Shown here: positions 1 to 8,141 of the stretch, in pieces
Layout of the letters: the number at the start of each line of letters is the position of its first letter
Position numbering within the stretch: position 1 is the first letter of the stretch
From: Actinomycetes bacterium
GTDB taxonomy: Bacteria > Actinomycetota > Actinomycetes > Nanopelagicales > Nanopelagicaceae
DNA length: 26,515 nucleotides
Reading direction: 5' to 3'
Assembly: GCA_014190175.1 (NCBI GenBank)
Contig: BJFZ01000018.1
Location: 1 to 26,515 of the forward strand
The notes under the pieces: generated by a model
What the model was told of the DNA's origin: nothing
Database searches by the model: none
Seen by the model: the letters and a program-made list of their open reading frames with translations, nothing else
Made by a program: the position numbers and the translations under genes

Positions 1-1082
1 GCATGAGTGACAAAGATGCGATCTCCACTGTTTCCCTTTACCATTAGTTGTAGATACCCAGTTAAATTTTGTCCAAAGTCGTAAATAACCGATCCTTCTG
101 AGCTTTTACTTGTAGCCACCGGTGCAATCTCCTCAATGACTCGGATTGGTGGAGTTGAAATTGGGTATAACTTGGAAATTACCACTCGTAATTCTCTGGC
201 TTTTTCCCATTTTGAATCATCAAAACCAATTTCAGTCCAACCAGCCTGCTCTTTTCGAAGATCAATTACGCATCCTTCATAAAGATCGGCCAATTGCACT
301 TTCCCGGTCGACACTCTCCAGCTCCGATCGCTGTTCACTTGTACCTGCGTTCCGTCAACCAGTGAGATTTCAAGTTGAGTAATTAACGCGATTTCACGGC
401 CATAAAAATTCCTAAATAACTCCCATGTCATCTGACCGCGATACCAACCATCTGCAACAGATGCGGTAATTACATTTACGCCATTCTGTAGCAATGAGGC
501 AACATCGTAAGTGGCATAAGGCAATCGCTTATTGTAAGAAGTCCACCCAGGGTTAAGTAACTCTTCGCTAACTTTTTTTCCATTAATAGTCAGATCGAAA
601 ATACCGTATGAAGTTACATAGATGCGGGCTTTTGCAACATCCCCTGCAATTTTAAACTCTTTCCGAAATATTAGTGGCGCAGCAAGTCCAAAGATTCCAG
701 GATCGTTTTCGATAGTGATTGGGCGAGCTTTCCAATCTAAATTTGAAAGCAATCCTGTTTCAATCTCAGCGGGCGTGCTCCAGTGGCTCCATTCCGATCC
801 CCATCTTGCGCGCACTCGTGCAAATCTTATTTCTCTACTCTTCAAAGAAGAACCGACCCAAGGAGCTTGAATTACTGAGCTAGATTCAATCAGACCAGAA
901 GTAGCCAAAATTTTAGTGAACTCTTTATCCGCTGCAATTTCAATTTCGTAAGCGCTCTGCAATACATCGGTCTTATTGGAAGTTATCTTCCAAGAAATAC
1001 TAGGTCGACTTTCGCCACTCACTAAATGTTTATTCTCACGACCTATTCTTACCGCTTCGACTATTAAAGAATTACCGGTCAT
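1..1082 (-). CDS. Alpha-L-rhamnosidase (GH78), N-terminal part, cut by window edge
   Basis: Reading the minus strand from an ATG at 1082 gives an uninterrupted frame of 360 codons that runs off the left edge, so the catalytic domain and C-terminus lie outside. The start has a strong Shine-Dalgarno (AGGGGG, 4-5 bases before the ATG). Early residues resemble the fibronectin-like N-domain of GH78 enzymes. The following beta-sandwich region contains DLTINGKKVSEELLNPGWTS, then YATYDV, WYRGQM and YDFGQNLTGYL, all typical of the Bac_rhamnosid N and middle domains. The family removes terminal alpha-L-rhamnose from glycosides and polysaccharides. No obvious signal peptide is seen at the N-terminus, which suggests a cytoplasmic enzyme acting on imported oligosaccharides. 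It lies 50 bp after thiL on the same strand and may be an accessory insertion next to that block. Family is fairly sure; substrate is inferred. Confidence 0.85.
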   Translation of the reverse strand, partial: MTGNSLIVEAVRIGRENKHLVSGESRPSISWKITSNKTDVLQSAYEIEIAADKEFTKILATSGLIESSSVIQAPWVGSSLKSREIRFARVRARWGSEWSHWSTPAEIETGLLSNLDWKARPITIENDPGIFGLAAPLIFRKEFKIAGDVAKARIYVTSYGIFDLTINGKKVSEELLNPGWTSYNKRLPYATYDVASLLQNGVNVITASVADGWYRGQMTWELFRNFYGREIALITQLEISLVDGTQVQVNSDRSWRVSTGKVQLADLYEGCVIDLRKEQAGWTEIGFDDSKWEKARELRVVISKLYPISTPPIRVIEEIAPVATSKSSEGSVIYDFGQNLTGYLQLMVKGNSGDRIFVTH

Positions 1083-1132
1083 ATTTCCCCCTATTTGATT
1101 CAAAATCTTCAAAGATAAGAGCACTATTTTGC

Positions 1133-2095
1133 CTATTTTTCAAAATGTTGCCAAGTATTTTTCTCACTTATTTGCGCATCTGAAAATTCTCCACTCACCT
1201 CGACACCTAATCCATGTATAACTTCCCCAATTCGAAGTACGCCTTCTGGAAGTGCTGCACTAGCCGGAAGAGTTGCGATGAATAGATGTTCTTCTCCACT
1301 TGTCAAAACCCAACTCATTGGATCAACTGCCAAAGAGGTACCTGCTTTGGTAAGTGAAGATAAATTTAGATGATCAAGATTAATTTTTATGCCCACACCA
1401 CTTGCTTCACTGATGCGTGTTACATCAACTAATAATCCATCGCTTAGATCGCACATTGCTGTTGCACCTGCAGAAATTAACGCATGAGCTCTCTTGCCAT
1501 CTACTGAAGGTTGCAGATGTGCATTCACTATCTCCGGAAATAATTCCCTTTTATCGGCTTTCAATAATGCTAGACCTGCAGCAGATGCACCAGGAAGTCC
1601 AGATATAACTAACTGGTCGCCAACTTTTGCACCGCTTCGATAAATAGGTTCACTTGTATTGCCGAGTGCGGTAATTGCAATTGTTATCTTCTCACCCCGC
1701 ACAGTGTCCCCGCCAATAACTTGCGCACCGACTTTCTTGGCTTCGTCTGCGATCCCACGCGCAAGATCTAATACCCATTCCACTTCTTCTTGACCAGTTA
1801 ATGAAATTCCAACTAACAAAAAGTGCGGTTCTCCACCCATTGCATAAATATCGGCAATATTGGCAACCGCTACCTTTGCTCCAATCTGCTTCGCTGTAGA
1901 CCAATCAGTTTTAAAGTGCACATCTTCAACTGCTAAATCCATAGTGGCCACAGTTGCTAACGAACTTGGTGCCAGAACCGCTCCATCATCTCCTATGCCA
2001 AAGAGTTGATTTTTAACATTTTTTCCTTGACCAAAGATTTTACCCAAGGCGGCGATGAGGGCTCCCTCGCCAATCTGTGCTACCTGCAGGCCCAA
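1133..2095 (-). CDS. thiL: Thiamine-monophosphate kinase
   Basis: ThiL phosphorylates thiamine monophosphate to thiamine diphosphate with ATP, the last step of cofactor synthesis or salvage, in the cytoplasm. The 320 aa product has the usual family length and the PurM/ThiL-like fold signatures: GIGDDGAV (residues 33-40, Mg/ATP acidic loop), EDVHF (57-61), ANIADIYAMGGEP (78-90), GGDT (128-131), SDGLL (218-222) and SGEEH (266-270). The start is a TTG at 2095, chosen because GAGGGG lies about 7-8 bases upstream and no better start precedes the conserved N-terminus. The upstream DNA carries a 10-bp tandem repeat. It is divergent from the Lrp-like gene at 2248. In Mycobacterium and Streptomyces thiL also sits beside ddl. 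Confidence 0.95.
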   Translation of the reverse strand: MGLQVAQIGEGALIAALGKIFGQGKNVKNQLFGIGDDGAVLAPSSLATVATMDLAVEDVHFKTDWSTAKQIGAKVAVANIADIYAMGGEPHFLLVGISLTGQEEVEWVLDLARGIADEAKKVGAQVIGGDTVRGEKITIAITALGNTSEPIYRSGAKVGDQLVISGLPGASAAGLALLKADKRELFPEIVNAHLQPSVDGKRAHALISAGATAMCDLSDGLLVDVTRISEASGVGIKINLDHLNLSSLTKAGTSLAVDPMSWVLTSGEEHLFIATLPASAALPEGVLRIGEVIHGLGVEVSGEFSDAQISEKNTWQHFEK

Positions 2096-2110
2096 AGTGA
2101 TCCCCTCTTC

Positions 2111-2140
2111 TTGCTAATTCTGGCTAATTCTTGCTGGCTT
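2111..2140. repeat. Three 10-bp tandem repeats upstream of thiL
   Basis: Consecutive units TTGCTAATTC, TGGCTAATTC and TTGCTGGCTT form a degenerate tandem repeat with a 10-bp period, close to one helical turn, 16 bases upstream of the thiL TTG start. It could be a slippage duplication or a phased binding site. I see no convincing -35/-10 pair for thiL beside it. Confidence 0.6.
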
Positions 2141-2247
2141 CCCTTTAATTCCGCCGTAAAAAGTCGGAAAATTTAAATGACTTCCGCGCTGAGCCTACTC
2201 CGCGCTACCCTCGGAACATTAAATACCTGCTAGCCAAGGAGTAGCCC

Positions 2248-2484
2248 ATGTCAGTTCAGTCATACATTCTGATTCAAACTGAGGTCGGAAAAGCTGCTGG
2301 CGTTGCTAAAGCAGTTGGCGCAATCCCTGGTGTGAGTTTGGCTCAAGGCGTTGGTGGTCCATACGATGTAATTATGCGCGCCGAATCTGCATCCATGGAG
2401 GAGTTCGGTCGCTTAATTCTTACCAAAGTTCAAGCAGTCCCCGGGATAACTCGCACTCTTACCTGTCCAGTAGTTAACGAGTAA
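2248..2484 (+). CDS. Stand-alone Lrp/AsnC ligand-binding (RAM) domain protein
   Basis: The 78 aa protein corresponds to only the effector-binding RAM domain of Lrp/AsnC regulators, with no helix-turn-helix. The pattern is beta (YILIQTEVG), helix (KAAGVAKAVGAIPGV), beta hairpin with GVGGPYDVIM (residues 35-44), helix (MEEFGRLILTKVQ) and a final strand (ITRTLTCPVV). The ATG is preceded by AAGGAG at good spacing. Such single-domain proteins, here beside ddl/thiL as in other Actinobacteria, are thought to oligomerise and bind amino acids or related ligands, but no function is established. It is convergent with ddl (4 bp between stop codons, no terminator seen). It is the only plus-strand gene of the window besides ndgR. 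Confidence 0.88.
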   Translation: MSVQSYILIQTEVGKAAGVAKAVGAIPGVSLAQGVGGPYDVIMRAESASMEEFGRLILTKVQAVPGITRTLTCPVVNE

Positions 2485-2488
2485 TTAC

Positions 2489-3535
2489 TTAACTCTTATT
2501 TTGCGCAACTCTTAGAAGTTCAGTAATTAAATTTTGATAAGTAATTCCACTTGCTTGCCATAACCTTGGATACATCGAAGTCGCTGTAAATCCAGGCATT
2601 GTATTAATCTCATTTAAGATCAAAGATCCATCATCTTTCAAGAAAAAATCAACTCTGGCTAAACCTTCTGCTCCAATTAAATTAAATGCTTGTATCGCTA
2701 ATACCTTAATTTGATTAGCACTCTCATCTGGAATTTCCGCAGGCACAATTAATTTAGTGGCATCGTCCAAATACTTTGCCTCAAAATCATAAAATTCGTG
2801 GTTACCAAGAATCTTAATTTCACCTACGGCTGAAGCGTTCGATCCCAATACACCACATTCAACTTCACGACCAGAAATCATTTCTTCAATTAAAACTTTA
2901 TCGTCATGGGTAAATGCATCATTAATAGCACCCGAAAGTTGCTCCCAACTTTTTACTTTTGCAACTCCCTGGCTTGATCCAGATCTAGAGGGCTTCACAA
3001 ACAAAGGAAGTTCAAACTCAACTTTAATTTCATTCTCAATTTGGCTTTGCTGGATTTTCCAGTCGGCCATTAGCAAAATTTTTGTTTTTGTACTTGGAAT
3101 TCCAGCGTCACTAAAAATTTTGCGCGAAACCCCTTTGTCAAAACCAGCTCTAGATGCGATTTCTCCAGATCCAACATAAACAATTCCTGCTTGATCTAAT
3201 ATTGCTTGCAAAGTTCCATCTTCGCCAAATGTCCCGTGAACGACTGGGAATGCTACATCTATCTCCGCTTTTATTTCAGACAATGAAATCTCAGGTGCAT
3301 CTGTGGGCACAACTGGGAGTTGATCTCCCTTAAGTGAGATCAAAGAGGGGTCATCTTTCAAACGCACCCATTTACCCTTTTGGGTAATCCCAATTAGCGT
3401 TACTTCAAAGTGATCACGATCGATAGATTTAAGCAAGGAAGCCGCTGATAAGCAGGAGACTGAGTGTTCACTGCTGCTACCGCCACAAATTACGCCGACT
3501 TTTAATTTTACTTTTACCTTAGCAGCATCTCCCAT
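2489..3535 (-). CDS. ddl: D-alanine--D-alanine ligase
   Basis: Ddl joins two D-alanines with ATP to make the dipeptide terminus of the peptidoglycan precursor, in the cytoplasm. The 348 aa product has the N-terminal signature CGGSSSEHSVS (17-27), an ATP-grasp domain with FVKPSRSGSSQGV and VLIEEMISGREVECGV, and the C-terminal metal-binding stretch NEINTMPGFTATSMYPRLW with the NEINTMPG motif conserved in Ddl. The ATG at 3535 lies 10 bp after the gpsA stop with no clear Shine-Dalgarno, so translation may be coupled to gpsA. It belongs to a plsC-gpsA-ddl run, all minus strand. Confidence 0.96.
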   Translation of the reverse strand: MGDAAKVKVKLKVGVICGGSSSEHSVSCLSAASLLKSIDRDHFEVTLIGITQKGKWVRLKDDPSLISLKGDQLPVVPTDAPEISLSEIKAEIDVAFPVVHGTFGEDGTLQAILDQAGIVYVGSGEIASRAGFDKGVSRKIFSDAGIPSTKTKILLMADWKIQQSQIENEIKVEFELPLFVKPSRSGSSQGVAKVKSWEQLSGAINDAFTHDDKVLIEEMISGREVECGVLGSNASAVGEIKILGNHEFYDFEAKYLDDATKLIVPAEIPDESANQIKVLAIQAFNLIGAEGLARVDFFLKDDGSLILNEINTMPGFTATSMYPRLWQASGITYQNLITELLRVAQNKS

Positions 3536-3545
3536 GGGTGTTATT

Positions 3546-4541
3546 TTAATACTCAGAACGAGTTGTGCGGTTCATTAAACGTTTAACAACTTCAGCCGGT
3601 GGTAAAGAATTTTGCACTACATCTACCACTGCTTCAACAATTGGCATATCAACTTGAAATTTCTTAGCAAGAGCAAGCACTGCAGGTGCTGAACTCACAC
3701 CTTCTGCTGTTGTTTTAGTTTTTGCTCTGGCTTGCTCCATTGTTGAACCGCGTCCAAGAAGTTCACCAACAGATCTGTTACGCGAAAGTGGTGAGGAACA
3801 GGTGGCCACTAAATCGCCCATACCTGCAAGTCCAGCAAAGGTAGATGGATCTGCGCCCATTGCAACGCCGAGTCTGGCGGTTTCAGCCAATCCGCGGGTA
3901 ATAACTGTGGCTTTGGTGTTGTCACCCATTCCTAAACCAATTGCCATTCCAACTGCTAAAGCCATAACGTTTTTAATTGATCCAGCTAATTCACAACCAA
4001 TCACATCTGTTGATGTATATGGTCGAAAGTATGGAGTGGCGCACATATCTTGTAAGTGATGCGCATTTGTTTCACTGCTACACGCAATCACCGAAGCCGC
4101 TGGTTCACGCCTAATAATTTCGCCAGCTAAATTTGGGCCAGTCAAGATAGATACTCGCTCAGCATTAATTCCTAATACTTCAGTAGTAACTTGGCTCATT
4201 CTTTCCAGAGTTCCGACTTCAATACCTTTTAATAAAGATAAAATAAAGGCCGCTTTTGGGATTGATGCTCCCCAATCGCTTAAATTTTGCCGCAATGTCT
4301 GTGCTGGGATTGCAAGTACCACCACATCGGCATCTTTCAATACTTTTTGGGCCTCGGTTGATGCGGTAATCGATTGTGGAAGCATGTTGTCGGGGTGAAA
4401 TTTAAAGTTGTGATGATCAGTGTTTATTTCGTCAATAGTTTTTGGAGTTCTACCCCAAATCGAAACATCATTTCCAGCATCGGCAGTAATTTGCGCAAAA
4501 GCCGTGCCCCAAGAACCAGCACCTAATATCGCAACTCTCAT
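3546..4541 (-). CDS. gpsA: Glycerol-3-phosphate dehydrogenase [NAD(P)+]
   Basis: GpsA reduces dihydroxyacetone phosphate to sn-glycerol 3-phosphate, the backbone for phospholipids. The 331 aa protein begins with the Rossmann motif GAGSWG (7-12), has LLKGIE (103-108) with the substrate Lys105, LTGPNLAGEI (133-142), and the catalytic lysine in GSIKNVMALAVG (K190). The C-terminal helical domain contains the family pattern GLAGMGDLVATCSSPLSRNR. Its ATG overlaps the plsC stop in an ATGA arrangement, so it is translationally coupled to plsC. The pairing makes metabolic sense because PlsC acts in the pathway that consumes this product. Confidence 0.97.
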   Translation of the reverse strand: MRVAILGAGSWGTAFAQITADAGNDVSIWGRTPKTIDEINTDHHNFKFHPDNMLPQSITASTEAQKVLKDADVVVLAIPAQTLRQNLSDWGASIPKAAFILSLLKGIEVGTLERMSQVTTEVLGINAERVSILTGPNLAGEIIRREPAASVIACSSETNAHHLQDMCATPYFRPYTSTDVIGCELAGSIKNVMALAVGMAIGLGMGDNTKATVITRGLAETARLGVAMGADPSTFAGLAGMGDLVATCSSPLSRNRSVGELLGRGSTMEQARAKTKTTAEGVSSAPAVLALAKKFQVDMPIVEAVVDVVQNSLPPAEVVKRLMNRTTRSEY

Positions 4542-5323
4542 TTATCCGATCCTTTGCTTCTCTTTCGAAAGTTTCCAGTTCGAGGTAGAGAGGTGGTTCG
4601 TGGATCCAACCTCTGAGCGGGCGCTTTTTCACCACGCAAGGTTTCCACCATACCGGTGATCGTATCCATTACATATGTGGTGGCCTCATTTAATGCTTCG
4701 ATCTCATCTTCTCTTCCGTACCAACGAGAGAAATCTAGTGGCGGGCCAGCCGTGACTTGAGTGAGTTTGCGGGGAAAGAGACTGGGACGCTTTGAATAAG
4801 GTGGCAATAATGCTTGAGCCCCCCATTGCGCACACGGAATAACTGGAACTTTTGTCATAATTGCCAATCGTGCAATTCCAGTTTTAGCTTTCATCGGCCA
4901 ATCTCCAGGATCGCGCGTAAGTGTGCCTTCGGGATAAACACCAAGCAAATGTCCGGCTTCCAAAAAAGCAACTGCATGGTGAAGTGCGAACTTTGCATTT
5001 TCGCTCTCGCGCTCAACTGGTACTTGTCCTGCCCCGCGCAAAACAGTTCCGATGATTGGCAATTTAAATAACTCTGATTTTCCGAGAAATCTTGGAGCTC
5101 GTCCATTTGCATACAAAAAATGTGCAAAGACAAGTGGGTCAAAATACGAGATGTGATTTGAAACAACAATAGCTGCACCTGTTTTGGGAATATTTTCAGC
5201 CCCACGCCATTCACGCTTTGAAATTAATTTAATTAGTGGAATCAACAATGTTGCGCCAAATTTAAACCAAGAAGTTACGCCAAGTGGGTAACCCTTTGGC
5301 GGTGGATATGTAATCTCACCCAT
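4538..5323 (-). CDS. plsC: 1-acyl-sn-glycerol-3-phosphate acyltransferase family protein
   Basis: PlsC transfers an acyl chain to lysophosphatidic acid to give phosphatidic acid at the inner membrane face. The 261 aa product has the catalytic HX4D box NHISYFDP (56-63, H57/D62), a phosphate-binding segment near ELFKLPIIG, and YPEGTLTRDP (130-139). Residues about 15-35 are hydrophobic and could anchor it. The C-terminal tail is basic (FRKRSKGSDK). The ATG at 5323 has no proper Shine-Dalgarno but has TAAGAT exactly six bases upstream, suggesting a leaderless mRNA. It overlaps gpsA by four bases. Exact acyl-acceptor preference cannot be read from sequence. Confidence 0.93.
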   Translation of the reverse strand: MGEITYPPPKGYPLGVTSWFKFGATLLIPLIKLISKREWRGAENIPKTGAAIVVSNHISYFDPLVFAHFLYANGRAPRFLGKSELFKLPIIGTVLRGAGQVPVERESENAKFALHHAVAFLEAGHLLGVYPEGTLTRDPGDWPMKAKTGIARLAIMTKVPVIPCAQWGAQALLPPYSKRPSLFPRKLTQVTAGPPLDFSRWYGREDEIEALNEATTYVMDTITGMVETLRGEKAPAQRLDPRTTSLPRTGNFRKRSKGSDK

Positions 5324-5329
5324 GTCCTA

Positions 5330-5335
5330 ATCTTA
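5330..5335 (-). promoter_or_regulatory. Leaderless -10 box of plsC
   Basis: TAAGAT (TANNNT class) ends six bases before the plsC ATG, so transcription would start at or next to the A of the start codon. No good -35 at 17 bp; a TTGATG lies 15 bp upstream. The position just past the HU terminator supports a new transcription unit starting here. Confidence 0.6.
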
Positions 5336-5360
5336 CTTTAATCAGCCTTTCATCAACTAT

Positions 5361-5405
5361 AAAAAAATCAGGGCCGGAGAGATTTCTCACCCAGGCCCTG
5401 ATTTT
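5361..5405 (-). terminator. Intrinsic terminator after HU gene
   Basis: A 12-bp perfect stem (5364-5375 paired with 5394-5405, GGCCCTGATTTT on the plus strand) encloses an 18-base loop that can itself fold through GAGA/TCTC. Read on the minus strand, the stem is followed by a run of seven T from 5367 to 5361. It ends the HU transcript about 30 bp after its stop codon. Confidence 0.88.
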
Positions 5406-5434
5406 ATTAATTTGGCTGATTCTTTTAAAGCAGA

Positions 5435-5887
5435 CTAGCGACGCTTTTTAGCGGCCTTCTTTGCTGCCTTTTTAGGTGCTTTCTTAGCTACCTTTTTTGC
5501 AGCTTTCTTAGGAGCTTTCTTCGCTGTTTTCTTCGCGGCCTTTTTAGGAGCTTTCTTAGCTGCTTTCTTAGGAGCTGCTACTGCTGGCTTTGGCGCTGCA
5601 TCTTGCTTACGATCGCCATTTACAATTTCCTTTAGCTCTTTACCAGCAACAAACCTTGGAACAGATTTTGCTTTTACCTTTACTGGATCACCAGTGAAAG
5701 GGTTGCGAGCGGTACGGGCTTTTTTGTGAACTTTCTTAAACTTACCAAACCCAGCAATATTCACTTCATCGCCTTTTGAGACTGCGCGAGTAACTGAGTC
5801 AAAAACAATGTCAACTGCATGAGTTGCATCTTTCTTGCTGTCATGAAAGTGCGGCATTAGAACCGCAATAAATTGTGCCTTATTCAT
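5435..5887 (-). CDS. hup: HU-family nucleoid protein with H1-like lysine/alanine tail
   Basis: HU binds and bends DNA and compacts the nucleoid. From the ATG at 5887 the product is 150 aa: the HU body occupies residues 1-92 (MNKAQFIAVL, GFGKF 46-50, DNA-arm motif RNPFTG 61-66, SVPRFVAGKELK 75-86). Residues 98-150 form a repetitive tail of KKAPKKAAKK-type units ending KKRR. The tail is typical of actinobacterial HupB/HupS/Hlp proteins and resembles eukaryotic histone H1. An in-frame start at 5929 would add 14 residues absent from the family; 5887 is chosen because AGGGGA stands correctly before it. The gene has its own promoter, a roughly 110-base leader and an intrinsic terminator, so it is probably monocistronic. 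Confidence 0.95.
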   Translation of the reverse strand: MNKAQFIAVLMPHFHDSKKDATHAVDIVFDSVTRAVSKGDEVNIAGFGKFKKVHKKARTARNPFTGDPVKVKAKSVPRFVAGKELKEIVNGDRKQDAAPKPAVAAPKKAAKKAPKKAAKKTAKKAPKKAAKKVAKKAPKKAAKKAAKKRR

Positions 5888-6001
5888 AAAAGTCCCCTTT
5901 TTTATAGGCGAATCGAGGAGCACCCTCAATCTTGTCTAAAACTTAGAGCCAGCCGAGATGAGAGTCCATCACCGCCCTCGCGTGTCGCACAAAGTTATTA
6001 C

Positions 6002-6030
6002 ACGCTAAAAAGCCTTATTTTATCTGACAA
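6002..6030 (-). promoter_or_regulatory. Promoter of HU gene
   Basis: On the minus strand TTGTCA (6025-6030, one mismatch to TTGACA) is separated by 17 bp from TAGCGT (6002-6007, TANNNT). Transcription would start near 5995, giving a 5' leader of about 108 bases before the HU ATG. The leader contains a small hairpin (UUGAGG / CCUCGA, with one G-U pair) near the ribosome-binding site. Confidence 0.62.
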
Positions 6031-6065
6031 ATCTCTTAGATCTCTAAAATTGGAAAAACTTTGGA

Positions 6066-6659
6066 TTAATTAGTAAGCGTTACCGGTTTAAAAGTAGCTC
6101 TTTTACGCTCAAAATCTGCAACTTCAGCACTATGTTGCAAAGTTAAACCGATCTCATCGAGGCCTTCCATTAGCCGCCAGCGGGTGTAATCATCAATTTC
6201 AAAAGGAAGGATTTTCTCTTCATATCTGACTTGGCGCGCTACTAAATCAATTGAAATTACGGTTGCCGGGTTTTTCTCAACCTGTTCCCAAATACCCTCA
6301 ATCTCGCCTTCCGGCAAAATGACAGTTAGCAATCCACTTTTAAGTGAGTTGCCACGAAAAATATCAGCAAATCTGCTGGAAAGAACTGCTGCGAATCCAT
6401 AATTTTGCAGGGCCCAAACCGCATGCTCGCGGGAAGAGCCAGTTCCGAAATCTGCGCCCGCTACCAAAATAGATGCTGCTTTGTATTGCGGTTGGTTAAG
6501 TACAAATTGTGGGTCCTTGCGCCAGGCCACAAATAATCCATCTTCAAATCCGCTTCTAGTCACCCGCTTTAAATACTCAGCCGGGATTATTTGATCAGTG
6601 TCAACATTGCTGCGGCGTAGCGGAACTGCAGTTCCAGTATGAATGGTGAATTTTTCCAT
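6066..6659 (-). CDS. leuD: 3-isopropylmalate dehydratase, small subunit
   Basis: LeuD pairs with LeuC to isomerise 2-isopropylmalate to 3-isopropylmalate in leucine synthesis. The 197 aa product shows the small-subunit swivel-domain signatures [14 protein letters not shown] (residues 19-32) and [17 protein letters not shown] (68-84). Length matches the bacterial family. The ATG at 6659 has AGGAG upstream. It follows leuC by 36 bp on the same strand; leuCD form one operon under the divergent regulator at 8142. No terminator is visible before the HU promoter region. Confidence 0.97.
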   Translation of the reverse strand: MEKFTIHTGTAVPLRRSNVDTDQIIPAEYLKRVTRSGFEDGLFVAWRKDPQFVLNQPQYKAASILVAGADFGTGSSREHAVWALQNYGFAAVLSSRFADIFRGNSLKSGLLTVILPEGEIEGIWEQVEKNPATVISIDLVARQVRYEEKILPFEIDDYTRWRLMEGLDEIGLTLQHSAEVADFERKRATFKPVTLTN

Positions 6660-6695
6660 TAGTTACGCTCCTAATTTTACTGGTCTGAGTTATTT

Positions 6696-8093
6696 CTAAA
6701 GATCTGCCGGCGCAGAAAGCGTTCCACGTATTGCAGTAGCCGCCGCAACAAGCGGACTTACTAAATGTGTACGACCACCTTTTCCTTGTCTTCCTTCAAA
6801 ATTCCTATTGCTAGTTGAAGCGCAACGCTCGCCAGGTTTCAATTGATCAGGATTCATTCCTAAACACATTGAACAACCTGCTTGTCGCCATTCGGCACCT
6901 GCGGCAAGAAATATTTCATGCAAACCTTCAGCCTCTGCTTGCAGACGAACGCGGGCCGAACCTGGAACAACTAGCATCCGCACGTTTTGGGAAACTTTTG
7001 TACCTTTTAATACTTGAGCGGCAGAACGTAAATCTTCAATTCTTCCGTTAGTACAAGAACCCAAGAAAACTGTATCGACTCTAATCTGCTTCATCGGAGT
7101 TCCAGCTTTGAGATCCATGTACACCAATGCTCGTTCAGCAGAATTTCTAGCTGCTTCATCTTTAATATCTGCCGGATTTGGAACAACACCATTTAAAGCC
7201 ACACCCTGTCCTGGATTTGTTCCCCAGGTAACAAAAGGAGCAAGTGAATCAGCCGGAAGATCTACTTGTAGATCGAAATGTGCGTCATCATCACTCTTTA
7301 AAGTTTTCCAATATGAAATTGCTGCATCCCAATCTGCACCTTTTGGAGCATGATCGCGACCCTTTAAATAATTAAAAGTTGTTTCATCCGGTGCTATTAA
7401 TCCGGCTCTTGCGCCCGCCTCAATAGACATATTACAAATTGTCATCCGAGCTTCCATTGAAAGCGCTCTTATTGCGCTACCACGATACTCAATAATAAAA
7501 CCTTGGCCGCCACCAGTTCCGATTTTTGCAATCAATGCCAAAATTATATCTTTGCTTGTGACTCCTGCTGGCAAAACTCCTTCAACATTAACCGCCATCA
7601 TCTTCGGTTTTGCTGATGGAAGAGTTTGGGTTGCCAATACATGTTCTACTTCGCTGGTTCCGATACCAAAAGCCAATCCACCAAATGCACCATGTGTTGA
7701 AGTGTGTGAATCTCCACAAACAACTGTCATTCCAGGTTGTGTGAGTCCTAATTGTGGCCCGACAACATGCACAATCCCCTGCTCGACATCACCAAGTGAG
7801 TGAATTCGAATACCAAAATCTTTCGCATTTTTACGTAATGTATCTACTTGAATCTTTGAAATCGGATCGACTATTGGTTTATCAATATCAATAGTAGGTG
7901 TGTTGTGATCCTCGGTAGCAATAGTTAAATCAGGACGGCGCACTTTACGTCCAGCAATTCGCAAACCATCAAATGCTTGCGGGCTAGTTACTTCGTGAAT
8001 CAAATGCAAATCAATATAAATTAAATCGGGCTCACCAGATGCGCGATGTACTACATGGTCTTCCCAAACCTTTTGCGCTAATGTGGTGGCCAT
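6696..8093 (-). CDS. leuC: 3-isopropylmalate dehydratase, large subunit
   Basis: LeuC is the [4Fe-4S] aconitase-family large subunit of isopropylmalate isomerase. The start at 8093 gives 465 aa. It is preferred over an in-frame start at 8117 because AGGAGG stands six bases before it and [15 protein letters not shown] matches the family N-terminus. The three cluster cysteines are present: C347 in FLGSCTNGR, and C407 and C410 in [12 protein letters not shown]. Other motifs are [13 protein letters not shown] (126-138) and [11 protein letters not shown] (427-437). The promoter region is shared with ndgR, only 48 bp away, including a palindrome that covers both -10 boxes. Confidence 0.97.
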   Translation of the reverse strand: MATTLAQKVWEDHVVHRASGEPDLIYIDLHLIHEVTSPQAFDGLRIAGRKVRRPDLTIATEDHNTPTIDIDKPIVDPISKIQVDTLRKNAKDFGIRIHSLGDVEQGIVHVVGPQLGLTQPGMTVVCGDSHTSTHGAFGGLAFGIGTSEVEHVLATQTLPSAKPKMMAVNVEGVLPAGVTSKDIILALIAKIGTGGGQGFIIEYRGSAIRALSMEARMTICNMSIEAGARAGLIAPDETTFNYLKGRDHAPKGADWDAAISYWKTLKSDDDAHFDLQVDLPADSLAPFVTWGTNPGQGVALNGVVPNPADIKDEAARNSAERALVYMDLKAGTPMKQIRVDTVFLGSCTNGRIEDLRSAAQVLKGTKVSQNVRMLVVPGSARVRLQAEAEGLHEIFLAAGAEWRQAGCSMCLGMNPDQLKPGERCASTSNRNFEGRQGKGGRTHLVSPLVAAATAIRGTLSAPADL

Positions 8094-8106
8094 TCCAAAC
8101 CTCCTA

Positions 8107-8135
8107 TTGCATCTCATTATTTAAGATGATAGTAT
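8107..8135 (+). promoter_or_regulatory. Leaderless promoter of ndgR
   Basis: TTGCAT (8107-8112), a 17-bp spacer and TAGTAT (8130-8135) place the transcription start on the ATG at 8142, with six bases between. No Shine-Dalgarno precedes the ATG. The -10 box lies inside the palindrome at 8126-8138. Confidence 0.6.
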
Positions 8136-8138
8136 CAT
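8126..8138. promoter_or_regulatory. Candidate NdgR operator between ndgR and leuC
   Basis: ATGATAGTATCAT is a perfect 6-1-6 inverted repeat in the 48-bp divergent spacer. It contains TAGTAT on the plus strand (ndgR -10) and TACTAT on the minus strand (candidate leuC -10, 8129-8134). A dimeric regulator bound here would cover both promoters. The assignment to NdgR is inference from position. Confidence 0.5.
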
Positions 8139-8141
8139 ATC

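Noticed and set aside
5888..5929. Upstream in-frame start of HU
   Set aside because: Would add 14 residues not found in HU proteins; the internal ATG has the ribosome-binding site AGGGGA.
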